Assembly (NCBI GenBank): GCA_023313575.1 | Contig: JAJTTP010000006.1 | Coordinates: forward strand, 930,001 to 994,000 | Length of the DNA stretch: 64,000 bases | From: Eutypella sp. D-1 | Taxonomy: Eukaryota > Ascomycota > Sordariomycetes > Xylariales > Diatrypaceae | Direction of reading: 5' to 3' | Shown: positions 1 through 12,369 of the stretch, in pieces | Layout of the letters: each line of letters begins with the position of its first letter | Position numbering within the stretch: position 1 is the stretch's first letter | Notes under the pieces: generated by a model | The model's database searches: none | What the model was told of the DNA's origin: nothing | Seen by the model: only the letters and a program-made list of their open reading frames with translations | Program-made: the position numbers and the translations under genes

Positions 1-487
1 CTACTTATATACTTAGGTATGTAAGATGTCCAGGTGCTCAGGTCGAATTCAGATGCCCCGCCGGTTCTGCATCACTAGATGCTACTTAATAGTGAGTGCA
101 TGGATCTATATAGATGTACATAGCAAGTTTGGTCAGCGATTTCTAAAAGAAGAAATCGATATATTCATAGATGTCCTCCTCCCAAGCTCCTTAGCTGCAA
201 GCGGCATAGTAAGGCAACGAAAGGGGAGTTGGGGAGATGAGTTTGAATCAACGATCGGCCTAGGGAAATGCGATGATGCTTCCTTCCGCTTCCCTCACGA
301 CTAAATGTGCATTCGGTACCGGTCAGAGAGCGAGACAAAAGACCAGCCTTGGAGATAGACGACTGGTCATCTACAAATGATGAACAAAGTAAAGTACGGC
401 ACAGGGAGGAGGAGTTTCAAGGTTGAGGGGTTATTGTCTGGATTGAAGGATGATGTTGTTCTAAGTTGTCTCTGATGATAATTCTGT

Positions 488-499
488 GGGGGGGGGGGG
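488..499 (+). repeat. Homopolymeric G run (12)
   Basis: Twelve consecutive G residues in intergenic DNA. Similar runs occur at 3098-3110 (G), 3411-3422 (C), 26316-26330 (C, inside an intron), 57086-57097 (C) and 57355-57369 (C). Confidence 0.85.
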
Positions 500-3097
500 C
501 CTGTAAACCCGAAATTAACCCTCCCCAAGCCGCCAAAAAAGAAGCGCCGCGCACCAGTCCCGGTACCCAGCGAGACCCACTGACCCATTTAACAGGGCTA
601 TATTACGGAGTATTATTCAAGATAAATCTTTATGTGTAGCATCTAGGTACTCCCACGTACACCCATTTCCATTATCTTCCCAGGGTTTACTTAGGTGACC
701 TGACCTGTGCCTTGAAACACTGGAGAGCCGGGAGAGGACGGCTTTAACAATACCCTAGCAGTCCCTCGGTAGGCCTCTACCAAGATACATACTAAGTATG
801 TATGGGTTTTTGGCGCACAGATGCTATTCTTGCTAGTACTGGCCAGGTGACTGAAGTAAGAATCAACTGCCCATATGGTATACAACTAGACCACGTGCAG
901 AATGGAATGCTATGTACAATGGTCTACAACTCCTAATGTGCCTTCTGACATACCTGCCATAGGAGGTAGGTACATAGGAAAACATCTATTAGATTTACGC
1001 GCAGCTTAGCGGCTCAAGTTGAATGTCGACCAACATGTAACAGCTGGTACTAGTAGCTTGGGACATCGTGAGAGATATAGCCTCGTACTAAGAGAGGTGA
1101 CGAGGCTCCTTGCTACTATTGAAGTACGACGGGAACATAGGAAGCTGTTGCTTATTATGTAGAGACCTGCCTGATATAATTAGATACGTAGTAGAAGTAG
1201 ATGACCGTAAGCGGCTTCTCTTGCTTTCTTGTGGGCAACCTGTCAAGTTGATTTTATACATTATTGTACTCGTATTTGTGTTCATTGCACTCTTCAATGT
1301 CTATCCACCTAGAAGGGTATGTACCTGGTGACTATATAAGTAGACATTCATCTAGGTAGGCCCGACCCCAACCCCGTACAGGAGTGAGTTTCCTACCTGG
1401 GTATATTGTACCGTATATAGGTATGTCTTCACGCACATACTACTGCGCAAAGTAGAGGCTGATACGCAGGTGGCCGACGCAGTGTGGGAGGGCAAAATAA
1501 CCGAACAAGAAGCGCAGCAGCAGCAAGCTACAGGGCGTTTAAAGATCAACAGGCAACACGAGGTTAGTGAACTAATTATATGTACCTACCTAGGTAGATA
1601 TGTACCGAATTATAAGAAAGTACCTAGGTAATGTGTCCATAGAAGAAGTAAATCAAGTACTACTTGTACTAGTGGCCAGATCGCGGCAGATATAAGAGAC
1701 CTGGTCCTAGTTAGTCGGCCCTAGGTGACTGGAACGCCTGCGGGGAGGGGCGGATTGGGGGTTTATTAGGGATTAGGGGAGGGGGGACTTGCACAAGGAT
1801 CTCCAGAAAGTGGGTTGAGTGGGAGGGTTAATTATCATCATCCGTACCCGTATTATAAGAAAGATCTTACACCCGTGAACATAAAATATTAATATATATA
1901 CTAATAGGTAGCCTACCTGTGTAGTAGGGAGCTAATGATTTTGCACTGCAAAGCCGGAGTAATTTCGAGGCGGACGACATGAATCCTAGATAACCTTAGA
2001 ACCTCATGTTATTGCTCACAACTTGAATTACCTAAGTAACCCTCGACACCTACTTTTAAAAAAATAAAAAGACATATCCATATCGAACGTCAACCTTATA
2101 GAGTGAAGAAAATCCATTAGGTACCTGCTTAAAATTCATATGAGATACATCAAGCACCTACTGAGGTACATAAGTACATACAAGGTACCTTGTAGTGAGC
2201 GGAATACAGGCTGTCAGGGGTGTCCACTTGTGGGTGGACCCGCATCTTAGAACCCGTCTGCCCGTTAACTCTTAATCCATGGCCTTGATGGCAGGGAAGT
2301 TCAGTTGCCCAATTGGCAGTTACCGCCAATCAGGTTAGCGGCTCTTGAGATTAGACAGCGGGAGCCTTGCGTGAGACCCACCCAGGCTAGGCCCATCCGA
2401 GATATATGGGCCGGCCGGCAGACCCCATTCGAACAAAGATCTCCGGCTCCGCTGCCCGGTCGCAGTTTCGATCTAGTCGGGTCTTAACTTCATAGTAGTT
2501 ACATGGTAACGTACGTATACTTAGTATAGTAACTTATTATGCATTATCACATACCTACTGTGTCCAAGGTCGCCTACTATGTAGGCACTTACCTACCTAC
2601 TTATGGGCCTATGTATGTATTTATAGCAGGTATGCACCATTAGTAGTCTAGTCACGAGTTGTTCGGGCTTTGCACTCTGCCCCAACTCAGCTAGGCCTTG
2701 CCTACGGTCTAGAGAGGAGCGGAAGGACAGGTAGTACATAGTATGTAGGTCAGGGAATAGACGATGGTAGATACTGTATATAAACTATAACCTGATATCT
2801 AATTGCAGTTCCGGGGGTTAGTTATGCAGGACAGTAGTACAGAGCGTGAGTTGAAAGCATGACCTTTAGTTATCCATCACGATGTCTCTTCCCCCCTGGC
2901 CATCCTTTCGCTGAAGTCTGGAGTTAATGCTAACCGATCCCAGTTCAATACATCATGTGCATATGTATATATGTACAGGACAGGTAGCTACTGCACATCG
3001 TGATGGTAAATCGATGATCGATAGATAACCCCATGCACTTATGTAGGTAGGTGGTCTAGATGGGAGACGCGATATGGGCATCGCGGATGGGTTACTT

Positions 3098-3110
3098 GGG
3101 GGGGGGGGGG
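3098..3110 (+). repeat. Homopolymeric G run (13)
   Basis: Thirteen consecutive G residues, followed shortly by another G5 run. It lies in gene-free DNA. Confidence 0.85.
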
Positions 3111-3410
3111 TAGTTGGGGGTTTACATCTGTTTCCACTCCAATGAGGGAACGAGCCGAGAAGGGACGCGCTTCCTTCCTCCAGTCCCCGTAGTTTCACTG
3201 TGTACACCCTCCGGACCCTGGATTCATGTACGACATTTTTGCTACGCCGCATGGTGGCAGCCATATATCAAACGTAGGCAAGTAGGGTTGGACGTTGGGT
3301 GGGGTGCCACTGAGTGGTGAGCGGTGTAGCGTAGTGCCAGATCCTGTTGATCCGCCGCCGTCGCCGCCGCCAGGTTGCCTTGCTTTGACGCGCGAAAAGT
3401 CGCGGGATGG

Positions 3411-3422
3411 CCCCCCCCCCCC
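3411..3422 (+). repeat. Homopolymeric C run (12)
   Basis: Twelve consecutive C residues about 300 bases from the G run at 3098-3110. The two are complementary and could pair if single-stranded. Confidence 0.8.
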
Positions 3423-4650
3423 GTGCGACCCTTCCTCGACCACCACCACACGTCACCTCGGCATAGTCACGATACGATATATATCTAGCTTCCTAATCGT
3501 TTGTATTCTTATCTAAGAGCTAGAAGACGAATCTAGGAGCTCGGCTGTACGCTTGCTCTTTTCGGTTCTGTACCACACGGGGGCGGCTCGAAAAGTTTTA
3601 GCCAGTCAGCATATAATACGCACATAAAGATAATTCCGTCGCACAGCCTGCGCCTCGTCTCCTGGTTAGGAGGCCCAGGAGGGGCTGTGCCTCTCACATC
3701 GTCACATACTTGCAGCCATAGAGCTTCAAGCCCACAGCCAGCCTAACAACTTCGTTACGTACCAGGAGAGGAGGAGGGGAAGAGTACGCAAATCAAGGAA
3801 ATTGCAGTCGACTTATTTTACTGACTCATCAGGCTCGACCAACCCCCTGAGGATGTTGTTTCACAGTTATTTGGAATGTCTAGATCCCAATGAGATGCTC
3901 TCTGCGTGCATGATCCCCAGGGTGACAAGATAGATAGGTATACAAGCAGACGCCTGGGCGAGAAGCCTGTCCACGCTGGACATAAAGGGGTCGACTAGAA
4001 GGAGGGGCGTGAAAGCAGCCAGTCAAGATCCCCGGGCGAATGTAGCTTTGGTCACGGAGCATAGGTAGCTGATTCTTTCTCTGCACTGACCAGCCTTCCG
4101 ACTAGGGGCTATGCTAGCGCCCTCACCCGGCGTTTGTTCGCATCGACGAAGTCCGTGATGGCTCGTCAGACGATATGTGCTTAGCTGGATATAGCTACCG
4201 GTAATCTCGGTAGGCTCGGCCGATAGATAGCCGCTGCACGCAAGCCGCAAGCCGCCAATCCGCACCCGCCTGGATAAGCAGGGAGGCTGTCGGGCGGTAC
4301 GCCCACGAGCATACCTTACTGTATGATGCCCGCACATTCGCGTGCCGGGCGAATGTAGCTCTAGCTAGGTAGACAAGCATGGTAGTTACTAGATACATGT
4401 GCGCAAGTGCATCTACATGTGAGCCGCTCGTGGGCAGTAAGTACAAAGCCACGGACCCCTGAGACTCGCTGAGACCCAGGGGCTCGTGCGTCCTTGCTGA
4501 ATCCACGCCCAGTTTAGATCTCGTCTGACTACCTCCTGGTCTAGACGCGGATGTAATTGTAGAAGCAACCCGGAATTTTGCCTCGGCGATGTGAGGGAGG
4601 ATCGGATGCGGTAAAAAAGTGGACAGGGGAAAGCTTGACAAGCTTGGGTT

Positions 4651-4679
4651 GTGCTTGGGTGTGCTTGGGTGTGCTTGGT
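4651..4679 (+). repeat. Tandem repeat, 10-base unit x 3
   Basis: Three copies of the unit GTGCTTGGGT, the last one slightly changed. Intergenic minisatellite. Confidence 0.8.
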
Positions 4680-6784
4680 ATCGGTCGATGGCCGACTGTA
4701 GCCTGCAGGTTCAGAGATTATGGCGCCGCCGGTGATGGTAGAGGCTGTTGTGGTGGTGGCGGCGAGTGGGGTACAATAGATGTTTAAGGGGGGGGATAGG
4801 TAACGTTCGATGACAGATATAAGCCAAGTAGATCATACTACGTAGACTACATAGTAATACCCGCACTTACATGAAAAAGAGGAAAAGATGGGCGAGTATA
4901 TTTCCAAATGTAGAGAGCAGAAAGAGATGTCGACTTAGGCACTTATTAGGTAGGGGTGAGGACATTAATGTGATGCGGGGCTATGATGCATATCAACCAT
5001 GGGACCAGGGCCACCCCCTCCTCCGAACAGGTCCTAATGCGAGTATTGCGGGAGGATTCGAGCGATAGACAGTGCGTGTATCTAAGTATGTGTATTTTCT
5101 TTCTCTCTTTTGAAATATCCCCCCACCTTCCCGCGCGAAATCCCAAGGACGACCGCATACATGCTGTGGGCGCAGCACACTGCATACCGAATCACGCCGA
5201 TCTGCCGCGTTGACGTCGTTTCTGATGTGGCAGGACGCCCAAGACGCCATATCTGCGCATACCTACGCCGGTCGATAGGCCGGGGAACAAGGGGAGAGAG
5301 AGATATGTATCGGGCGATCACATCGGTCCTCGGTCCCATGACAAATCGGGCACAAAGAGGGACAGGGACAGGTACAGAGATGGGAAAGATGGGAAAGCGA
5401 ACAGGGGACAAGACATGGTCGTTACGATATACTTTCCTAGGCTGTTAGTCCCAGGTCACCCTACACTAAAAAGAAGTAGGGCGGCGGCAGAGATAGCTTG
5501 TCTGGAATCAGATGCCGCGGACCCGCCCGCGCCTGCTGTTGGGAGCTGAGATTTATCTCTCCCTTCCTCTCTTGTTATCTCTTCTTTTCTGTTTACTGTA
5601 TGTCTCAGAGCGAGCAGAAAAAAATGGCCTCGGGACAAGGGGCCCAAGAAGGAAGTTATTAGTTATAAGTCCCCCAAGGTCTGTACGCGACGAGCGATAA
5701 ACTAAGTCTTGGCTTGCAAGGGCTCTGTCGCTAGCCTGCCGTTCGCTGGCTGTGCGTTCAAGGTCCAGCTGATAGTCCCATAGCAGTTTTTCACTACCAC
5801 TTAACTAGTTACATGCATGGTACCATCCCGTGTGGTTCGTGATCCACCGGTCGTGGAGTAGCTATGTACAGAAGTCAGGCAAGAGGAGATGTGAGATGGA
5901 GATTGAGTGGTGCATAGCTGGCGCTTATTCACTAGGGTTACTGCATCACCTTATGTAAACCATCTGGGCAGGCTTGGTTAGGGTGTGCTACCTGACACGA
6001 TGATTCGGTACTTATAGCAGGTGTGTGTGTAGATGGTTGCTCCCGCGCTGCGGCGACGGCATTTCTTATGACTTACATCTATATCGTGGGATCTTATTAG
6101 CTAATTAGCATTATGTCTCACTCGAGCCATAAAAATATCCCCGAGCAAGGCATCAATGGAAGGGTGGCTTATTTACACAGTAAGGCTCGGATGAAGGTTC
6201 CCACCGGCTGCTAATAGAATAAGTGATCAACCAAGGCTTTTATGGAGACCTATACTGGAAGTAGAACTTCGCCGATTACGTATTTCCCAAGCGGCGTGGT
6301 AATATAAGGCAAGACATGTTCGAGACAAGGCAAGGCAGAACGCAGTCAAGGACAGGCATTCAAACGAAATATCACGCCTTCTTCTTAACATGTAGCTAAA
6401 TACAAACTATTAGTGAGGTACATCGCGAGGTCTTCAAGGCCGCATGCAGTCGGTTAATAATAGGTAAGGTTAAGTGAATGTCAATACTCAGGGTTGTGTT
6501 GGGCCACATGCAACTCAACTATTGTAGGTTAACTCTGAACGCGGGCTCACCCGCTTTGTAACACCACCACGAGGACAACCCGGCACGCATATACCTCCAC
6601 ATAGGACACACACCATAAACCACACTGCCACACACGACTAGCTGATACTAATTAACCTCCAGATGTACACAGGCCTACCAAGCCTGCCCCCTCCTCGAGA
6701 TACACATACACGGCGCCATTCACTACGACGTAACTATGGAGGTGCCAATGATGCAGCCCTATTATTAGACTCTACCTTTCCAAC

Positions 6785-6808
6785 GGCGTTGGCGTTGGCG
6801 TTGGCGTT
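6785..6808 (+). repeat. Tandem repeat GGCGTT x 4
   Basis: Four perfect copies of the hexamer GGCGTT in intergenic DNA. Confidence 0.85.
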
Positions 6809-8180
6809 AGTATTGAGGGTTGGTTAGGTCGCTCAGGTAGGGTCTGATAGGTTGGCAGAGCTACATTTTCCCCGGATTCTTTCCTCTGAAGCAAGCAACA
6901 CCGGCCTCCCGGATTTCTTCAGCGGGACGGTGGCCGAACCAGACCAACCAGAGAGGAAGCGAACAGCGTGAGCGTGATGTGGACGGACACGGCTGACCAT
7001 TTTCTCCCTCCCTTCTTCTTCCTCTTCTCCTTTCGAAATTTCTCCTCTGACTGCCTATCTCTCTGTCGGCCGTAGCCAATGGAAGCTCCATACACACCAT
7101 GTTCGCCGACGTCGTGGAACCATATCCACCCATCCATCCGTTCCTCCTGGCGCTCCTACTCGACATCCTCCGCAGAGAAAAAAACTGAAGAGAGCTAAAC
7201 TCGCCTGAGCTAGCTGCCTCCCTGCCTGATCGTTCGGCCTCGACTGTCCTGGTACTAAATCTAACCGCTAGCCAGATGCCGAAGATAGGGGGAAACCAAG
7301 GGAAAGAGGAGAGATAACCTTGTCCTTGCAACTCCGTCATGAGGTCGATAACTCTATGATCTACAAAAGTCCACGGCGGAAAGCGGGCTGCACACCCTCG
7401 TGGGGAAGGGGGGGGGAGACAAAAGGGGGGTTATGCCGGCGGACGAATCAACAGTCCTCGGGTGTTACGCCAGTCTCCACCCCTTCCGAGTTGGGGTTCC
7501 TATCTTTCTCCAGGACGCACTCGATATATTGGGTGGAACGGGGTTGTTTGACTATATTTATGTACGCATGTGGTAGTTCTCTCGGCAGGAATCGCGGGTT
7601 TGCTAGGCTGACTGATGATGACAAGAAGATCACTCGCGTCTTCAGTACCTCGAGAGTGATGGCCCCCCACCCTAGCGAATCTCTAGCCCTCGCTCGCCTC
7701 CCTCTTCCATTCAGGATTTGTCAATAGCCCTGAGCAGCTCACTTTCCCTCTCTTCCCGGGACTATATAGGATCTTGGTTATCGGGAAAGGCAAGCTGACT
7801 GTTTCCGGCCCCCAATGAGAACCCCTTTTTTTCTCGCTGTTCCCCCCCCCCCCTTAGCTCGAGTCAGGTAAGTTAGTATATAGTGATTCTATTCAAGCCT
7901 CCCGCGTACGCAAATAACGCCGACCGCCGACGCCGCTGGTGTGCATTATCTCTTTTAGCCTGGAAAGGCACCGCGAGCCGTGGTTGGCTCGTTGTTTATT
8001 TTTAAACCTGGACTTACCTGGACTGACCCAGTCTGCGCTCCCGAACGGAGCAGCACATCATCTCAATTGGGGATGTATGTACTCCCCCCCGGTGTGTATT
8101 CCTCGACAGCATAGGTGATCCCTGGCTCTAGATCCTGATGATTCCCACGCTCATATATGCCGTACCATGCCGTGTAGCCC

Positions 8181-8229
8181 ACATACATACACATGTATGT
8201 ATATTTGTATATATGTATATATATGTATG
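8181..8229 (+). repeat. TA/TGTA-rich microsatellite
   Basis: Degenerate run built from ACAT/TGTA and TA units, able to form imperfect hairpins. Intergenic. Confidence 0.6.
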
Positions 8230-10275
8230 AACATAGTCCCTGCTTCGCGAACAGCTAGCCCAGATAGGGATCTACTATTCACCAGGGGTGAGACGCATAT
8301 AGATCGATATATGTGTCCGTGGACATATACTTCTACCTAAGGATTCTGTCTCGTCGAATCGGGATGCCTGTACTGCACGGTCTCACCTGGCAGTTCATGA
8401 TATGTGGGTTCAAATCTAAATAGGTCTTTAGTGATTCACACCTGCTCCGCCGTAAGGGTCAAATATTTCTGGAATCACCCGCTGGTCCTCGCCGTAAAGG
8501 GTGATGCCAAATAAATAGCACAGAACGCGGTGGGGTTTACAGGAGAAGAGTTCCCGGATTCGTGCTTATAGACTCGGTGGGTGGAGGAGCGAGGGTGATT
8601 GTGGTCTCGTCCGGCCTCGAAACTATTGCGAAACGGCCCCGAGGTGACGGCGATGCCACGGGTATGAATACGTGGTGATATTATACCACCAACAAGCTGA
8701 CCTACTAGGCGAGATGTACTATCGATGACGATCATGGTGATAGTGCTGTCCCACGAGTGCATAGCACTCTGCTGGCGGTTGGGCAAGCGAGAGGGCAGTG
8801 TACCTCCTATACTTGCTGCACCTCAGGGACAAGCCCCCGAGAACGTCGCAGCCAAGCTGTCAGTCGAGCCTAAAGTTCGCCATCGGCACCCCAAATTTAC
8901 AGGCCCCAACCTCTCCCATAGGCCTTGCCTCCTCGCCTTGCCTCGCCTCGCCTGTCTCAAAGGTAGCAATGCCGCCATCATCCAGTCGTGGCAGCGGGCA
9001 AGGCAGCAGGGAAATGTGATGTGACCATGCAACCTCCTCTGTGTTTGCCTCTTCCCCCCTTCCCCGGCCCCTGGCCAGTCTTCCCAGGAGGCGTGGCGAG
9101 ATCATCGCTATCATCGCCCATGGTACCCGAAACGCTGCCCGCCTAGAGTAGTAACTTGACACAACCTGACACCACTGCTACTGTTACTGTTACCTCACTA
9201 GAAATCAGCGACCAGGCAGACGGTAGTAAGTTCGTAGAAAGGCAGTCAGCAATAGTAGGTTAACCTATGTATGTGATGAGAAAATAGCCGCGCACTACCG
9301 CCGCGCCTCATCTCGGGTGATACCCCCGCTTACGTGCTATTATAGCGAAGAAGCCAGAACTATATTAGACGCGCAGACACAGAAATTGCCAAAAGGAATA
9401 GAGAGAGTGAAAAAGGGAAAGAGAAAAAAAAAATGGCTTTTCAGATACGAGTGTCCAGGCCCTGGGCACAGGGATACTAAAAAGTCTTGTCAAAAGAATT
9501 ACGTCTGAGTAATGTAATAATATTGGTATTATTATTTCGGGAAAAGGAGATCTTCACTCGCGGCCCCACAGACCTTGTTTGCACGGCTAGGATGGAACGG
9601 CATTCGGAGTCCAGGCCTTGATTTCTCTGGCCGGGGAGGGGGGGGGGCTATACATCAATCATCGAGAGGGACATGCCGGTGCCGGGTGCAGATGAGGAAG
9701 AGAAGTGTCTGCATAGTAACGGGAGGACGTGGGGGTTAAGCAGGTTTGGCAGAAAGGGATGCGATGCGGTGCGATAATAGAAAACAAGCCTATTATCCCC
9801 TTATTCTATTGAGAGATGCCAACTCGTCTTGCTGGCGAAGAACAGGGAAAAAGTATCCGTCCATTAGAAACGACCGTCGCTCCCCGGTACTACCCGTGCT
9901 AATGCAGGGGCGGGTTGGTTGTCCTCCCCTTCCATAGGGTGCCTACCGCAACCCATTGGGCGTGCAAGATCTGCCTATCTCTGTGCGAGCCCCATGCGAG
10001 GATGGGCAGGACAGAACAGTCGTCGTACCTTGTGACAGCTGCCGTGCTCCCGCGGGACCATGCAACGCTAAGCCCAACGGTCAACGCGCGCGGCCACGAA
10101 ACATGGGGGCCGCACGGGGCCTGCCTTGTGTGCGCAGTCTACTTCGGGAAGGGGGCTACCTGCCTAACTAACACGACATTACCCGTGACGACCCATTCTG
10201 ACGGTACGAGACCCTGCCCTGTCACAGCGACTCTGCTACGTAGGGGCCATTTGTGATCCCTTGGGTTGCCCGTAG

Positions 10276-12369
10276 TCAGAAATCCTCGTCCCCGTCATCA
10301 TCTACCAGGTGCTCCTGGTCGAGGAGAGCGAGCTGTACGAACTGGCGAATCCAAGCGGCCTGCTGCGGGTCGAGCTCACCCTCTTGCCGTAGCAGATCGC
10401 CAATTCCTTGTCCGTGTTGGGGAGCGTCGTGATCCAACCGCGGGCCCCGGCCCTGTGCCTGCATCCCGTCATTGTTATTGTTTTGTCGATTGACCCTTGG
10501 GCCTCGACCTCTCCTATTACCCCGGCCCCTACGGCCTACTCCCCGCCCGTCTTCATTCGCCGCTTGGGCTCCTCCGTGGCCAGCAGGGGCAGGGGCTGGC
10601 GCGCGCCGGGCCGCACCCCCCCGCGCCGGAGGAGGCCCACCTTCGATACGAAGGACGAGAGGCCCCTCGCGGGCGACGGCAGCTCTGCCGTTCGCTTGAC
10701 GTACTGGTTGCTGAGCTTGCGGGTGCTCTTGTCTCTGCTCTCGAGCGTGTCGTCTCGCAGCCTCCTCAGCGGGGCCAGCATCGTCCCATACATCATCCTC
10801 CGGCCCGTTGCCTGCCGCCTCGATGATCTCAAGGTGCTGCCCATATTCCCCGGCTTGCATATGGGCATCTCGCATTGCATCGCCTCCGGCAAACTCGATT
10901 CCAACATCATCGCCGTCGCCTCCTTCGAGCTCCCACAGTCGCATGAAACAGCTGTTCACCTTTCCAGACGGCTGAACGTTGAAGTGCTGATAAGGGTTGG
11001 AGGGATCCAACCAGGCGGAGCAGAGGTAGCAGAAATGCGACTGGCAGCGGAAGCACCGCATATGATTGCAACCGTGTGTTTTTTGGCATGGCGCCGCACA
11101 AGTCGGGCACGGTGTTGAGTACATCTTCAAGTAGTCCAGCGAGGCCTTCTCCTCCTCTGTGATCTCTTCTTTTCTCTCCTTCGGCATGCAGTACTTAAAT
11201 TCCCCGTGCCAGGACTGCTGACATCGCGAACAGAACGCAAAGCCACAATCCTCGCAGATGCAGAGAAGTTCCTCGCTTGCATCGAACCTCTTCTGCATCT
11301 TCGAGTCGGGCTTGTCCATAGCATCATCTGCGTCCGATTCTTCGTCGGAGGCTTCAGCGAAATCGAGGTCTTTCGGCTTCTTATGTTTCTTTGACCGCGC
11401 CGCCCCTTGGCACCACGAGCGTGGGCAATAAACCGTGTTCTTGTCCGACTCTAGCTCATTCTTATACTTTAAAGCGACGTAGCGCTTGACCATATCTTGG
11501 TCAATAGGGATCTGAAGCAGCTCGCTGGGGCTGATAAAAGTTCTCGCTTTCTTCCTCCTCATGGCGGAGCCTGGAGCGGCGGACTTGCGCTGCTCCCGTT
11601 CCAGGGCGCACTTCGGCTCGAGACATTGAACCGAAGCAATATCACCTTCTGTAATAGCGTTGTTGTAGAAGTCCTGCAAGCATTGGACACAAAATACATG
11701 GCCACAGTCCAGCATTCTGTGGCACATCGAGCCTTTCTTGGGGTCTACTATGGAGTTAGCAACTTTTGACGGACATCCGGGGTGACGGAACATCATACCT
11801 AAGCATATCCCACAATTGAAGGTCTCCTTCTCAAAAGCCTTTTGCTTCGCTTTGATGTCGTAGTCAAGAACGGCTATCTTATGTTCAGGGGATACCTCCA
11901 GGGTACCCTTACCATCGACGAGGCCAAAGACATCGTCCGTTGATTGTTGGACGTCATCAAGATAAGTGAAGACGACTTGATCGTGGCCAAATTCCTCCCA
12001 AAGGCGTTCAGCATCACTTTCTAGTTTTTGAAGAACATCCCCAGGCAACCATGGGGGAGATGTTGATATGGATACTTGCGGTGGCTTCTCCTCGGGATAT
12101 CCTTCAGGGAGTCTGATGCGGACCTGTAAAGACGGCAGATTGGACAATGACTGGGAGTCCACACCTGCGACCGCGGGAGCCGTCTTGCCCGGGGCCTCAA
12201 CCGGGGCCCTTCCTTCGCTCGTAGCTGGAAACAAAACAGTGAGAGGTTTAGCTAAGCTTACTGGAAGCTCGATGGATACCGTATACGGGTCTTGTTCATC
12301 CACGTGTAATTCGGGGTATATCGCGACTAGGGTCGACAGTTCGACCTGACGGGTATCTTCCTCATCCAT
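10276..12369 (-). CDS. RWD-RBR E3 ubiquitin ligase, Itt1/RNF14-like
   Basis: Single-exon protein of 697 residues. An N-terminal RWD domain (about 5-145) is followed by an RBR triad: RING1 about C186-C254 (CGIC, then CGHVFCVQC), IBR about C315-C394, and RING2 about C421-C450 with the GCNHM signature, whose C434 is the expected thioester cysteine. RBR ligases take ubiquitin from an E2 onto this cysteine and then pass it to the substrate. RWD followed by RBR is the layout of yeast Itt1 and animal RNF14, factors linked to translation termination and to stalled or crosslinked ribosomes. The tail after residue 490 is acidic, then rich in Ala, Pro, Arg and Gly with several RG repeats, which could bind RNA. 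The ATG at 12369 has a good context (ACCATGG). No intron was seen. Domain assignment is firm; orthology to Itt1 is inferred. Confidence 0.93.
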   Translation of the reverse strand: MDEEDTRQVELSTLVAIYPELHVDEQDPYTVSIELPVSLAKPLTVLFPATSEGRAPVEAPGKTAPAVAGVDSQSLSNLPSLQVRIRLPEGYPEEKPPQVSISTSPPWLPGDVLQKLESDAERLWEEFGHDQVVFTYLDDVQQSTDDVFGLVDGKGTLEVSPEHKIAVLDYDIKAKQKAFEKETFNCGICLGMMFRHPGCPSKVANSIVDPKKGSMCHRMLDCGHVFCVQCLQDFYNNAITEGDIASVQCLEPKCALEREQRKSAAPGSAMRRKKARTFISPSELLQIPIDQDMVKRYVALKYKNELESDKNTVYCPRSWCQGAARSKKHKKPKDLDFAEASDEESDADDAMDKPDSKMQKRFDASEELLCICEDCGFAFCSRCQQSWHGEFKYCMPKERKEEITEEEKASLDYLKMYSTPCPTCAAPCQKTHGCNHMRCFRCQSHFCYLCSAWLDPSNPYQHFNVQPSGKVNSCFMRLWELEGGDGDDVGIEFAGGDAMRDAHMQAGEYGQHLEIIEAAGNGPEDDVWDDAGPAEEAARRHAREQRQEHPQAQQPVRQANGRAAVAREGPLVLRIEGGPPPARGGAARRAPAPAPAGHGGAQAANEDGRGVGRRGRGNRRGRGPRVNRQNNNNDGMQAQGRGPRLDHDAPQHGQGIGDLLRQEGELDPQQAAWIRQFVQLALLDQEHLVDDDGDEDF

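Larger units (their letters stand above)
1..10250. other. Gene-free intergenic region
   Basis: No reading frame here has a recognisable domain, a fungal intron structure that extends it, or believable amino acid composition; the longest open frames are about 100-160 codons and look random. The DNA holds microsatellites, G or C runs, short tandem repeats (for example near 4,650 and 6,785) and many copies of AGGTA/TACCT motifs. I saw no tRNA or 5S rRNA. A diverged or species-specific small gene cannot be excluded. Confidence 0.6.

Noticed and set aside
4025..4360. GGGCGAATGTAGCT occurring twice about 310 bases apart
   Set aside because: Only 14 bases match and the flanks differ, so it does not define a mobile element or array.
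6861..7340. 159-codon open frame on the minus strand
   Set aside because: No domain, Arg/Ser-rich composition expected from pyrimidine-rich DNA read in reverse, and no splice extension.
8395..8420. GGTTCAAATC motif resembling a tRNA T-loop
   Set aside because: No matching acceptor, D-arm or anticodon arm could be drawn around it.
10408..11118. 236-codon plus-strand frame inside the E3 ligase gene
   Set aside because: Antisense shadow of the RBR ligase; the minus strand carries the full set of zinc-binding cysteines.
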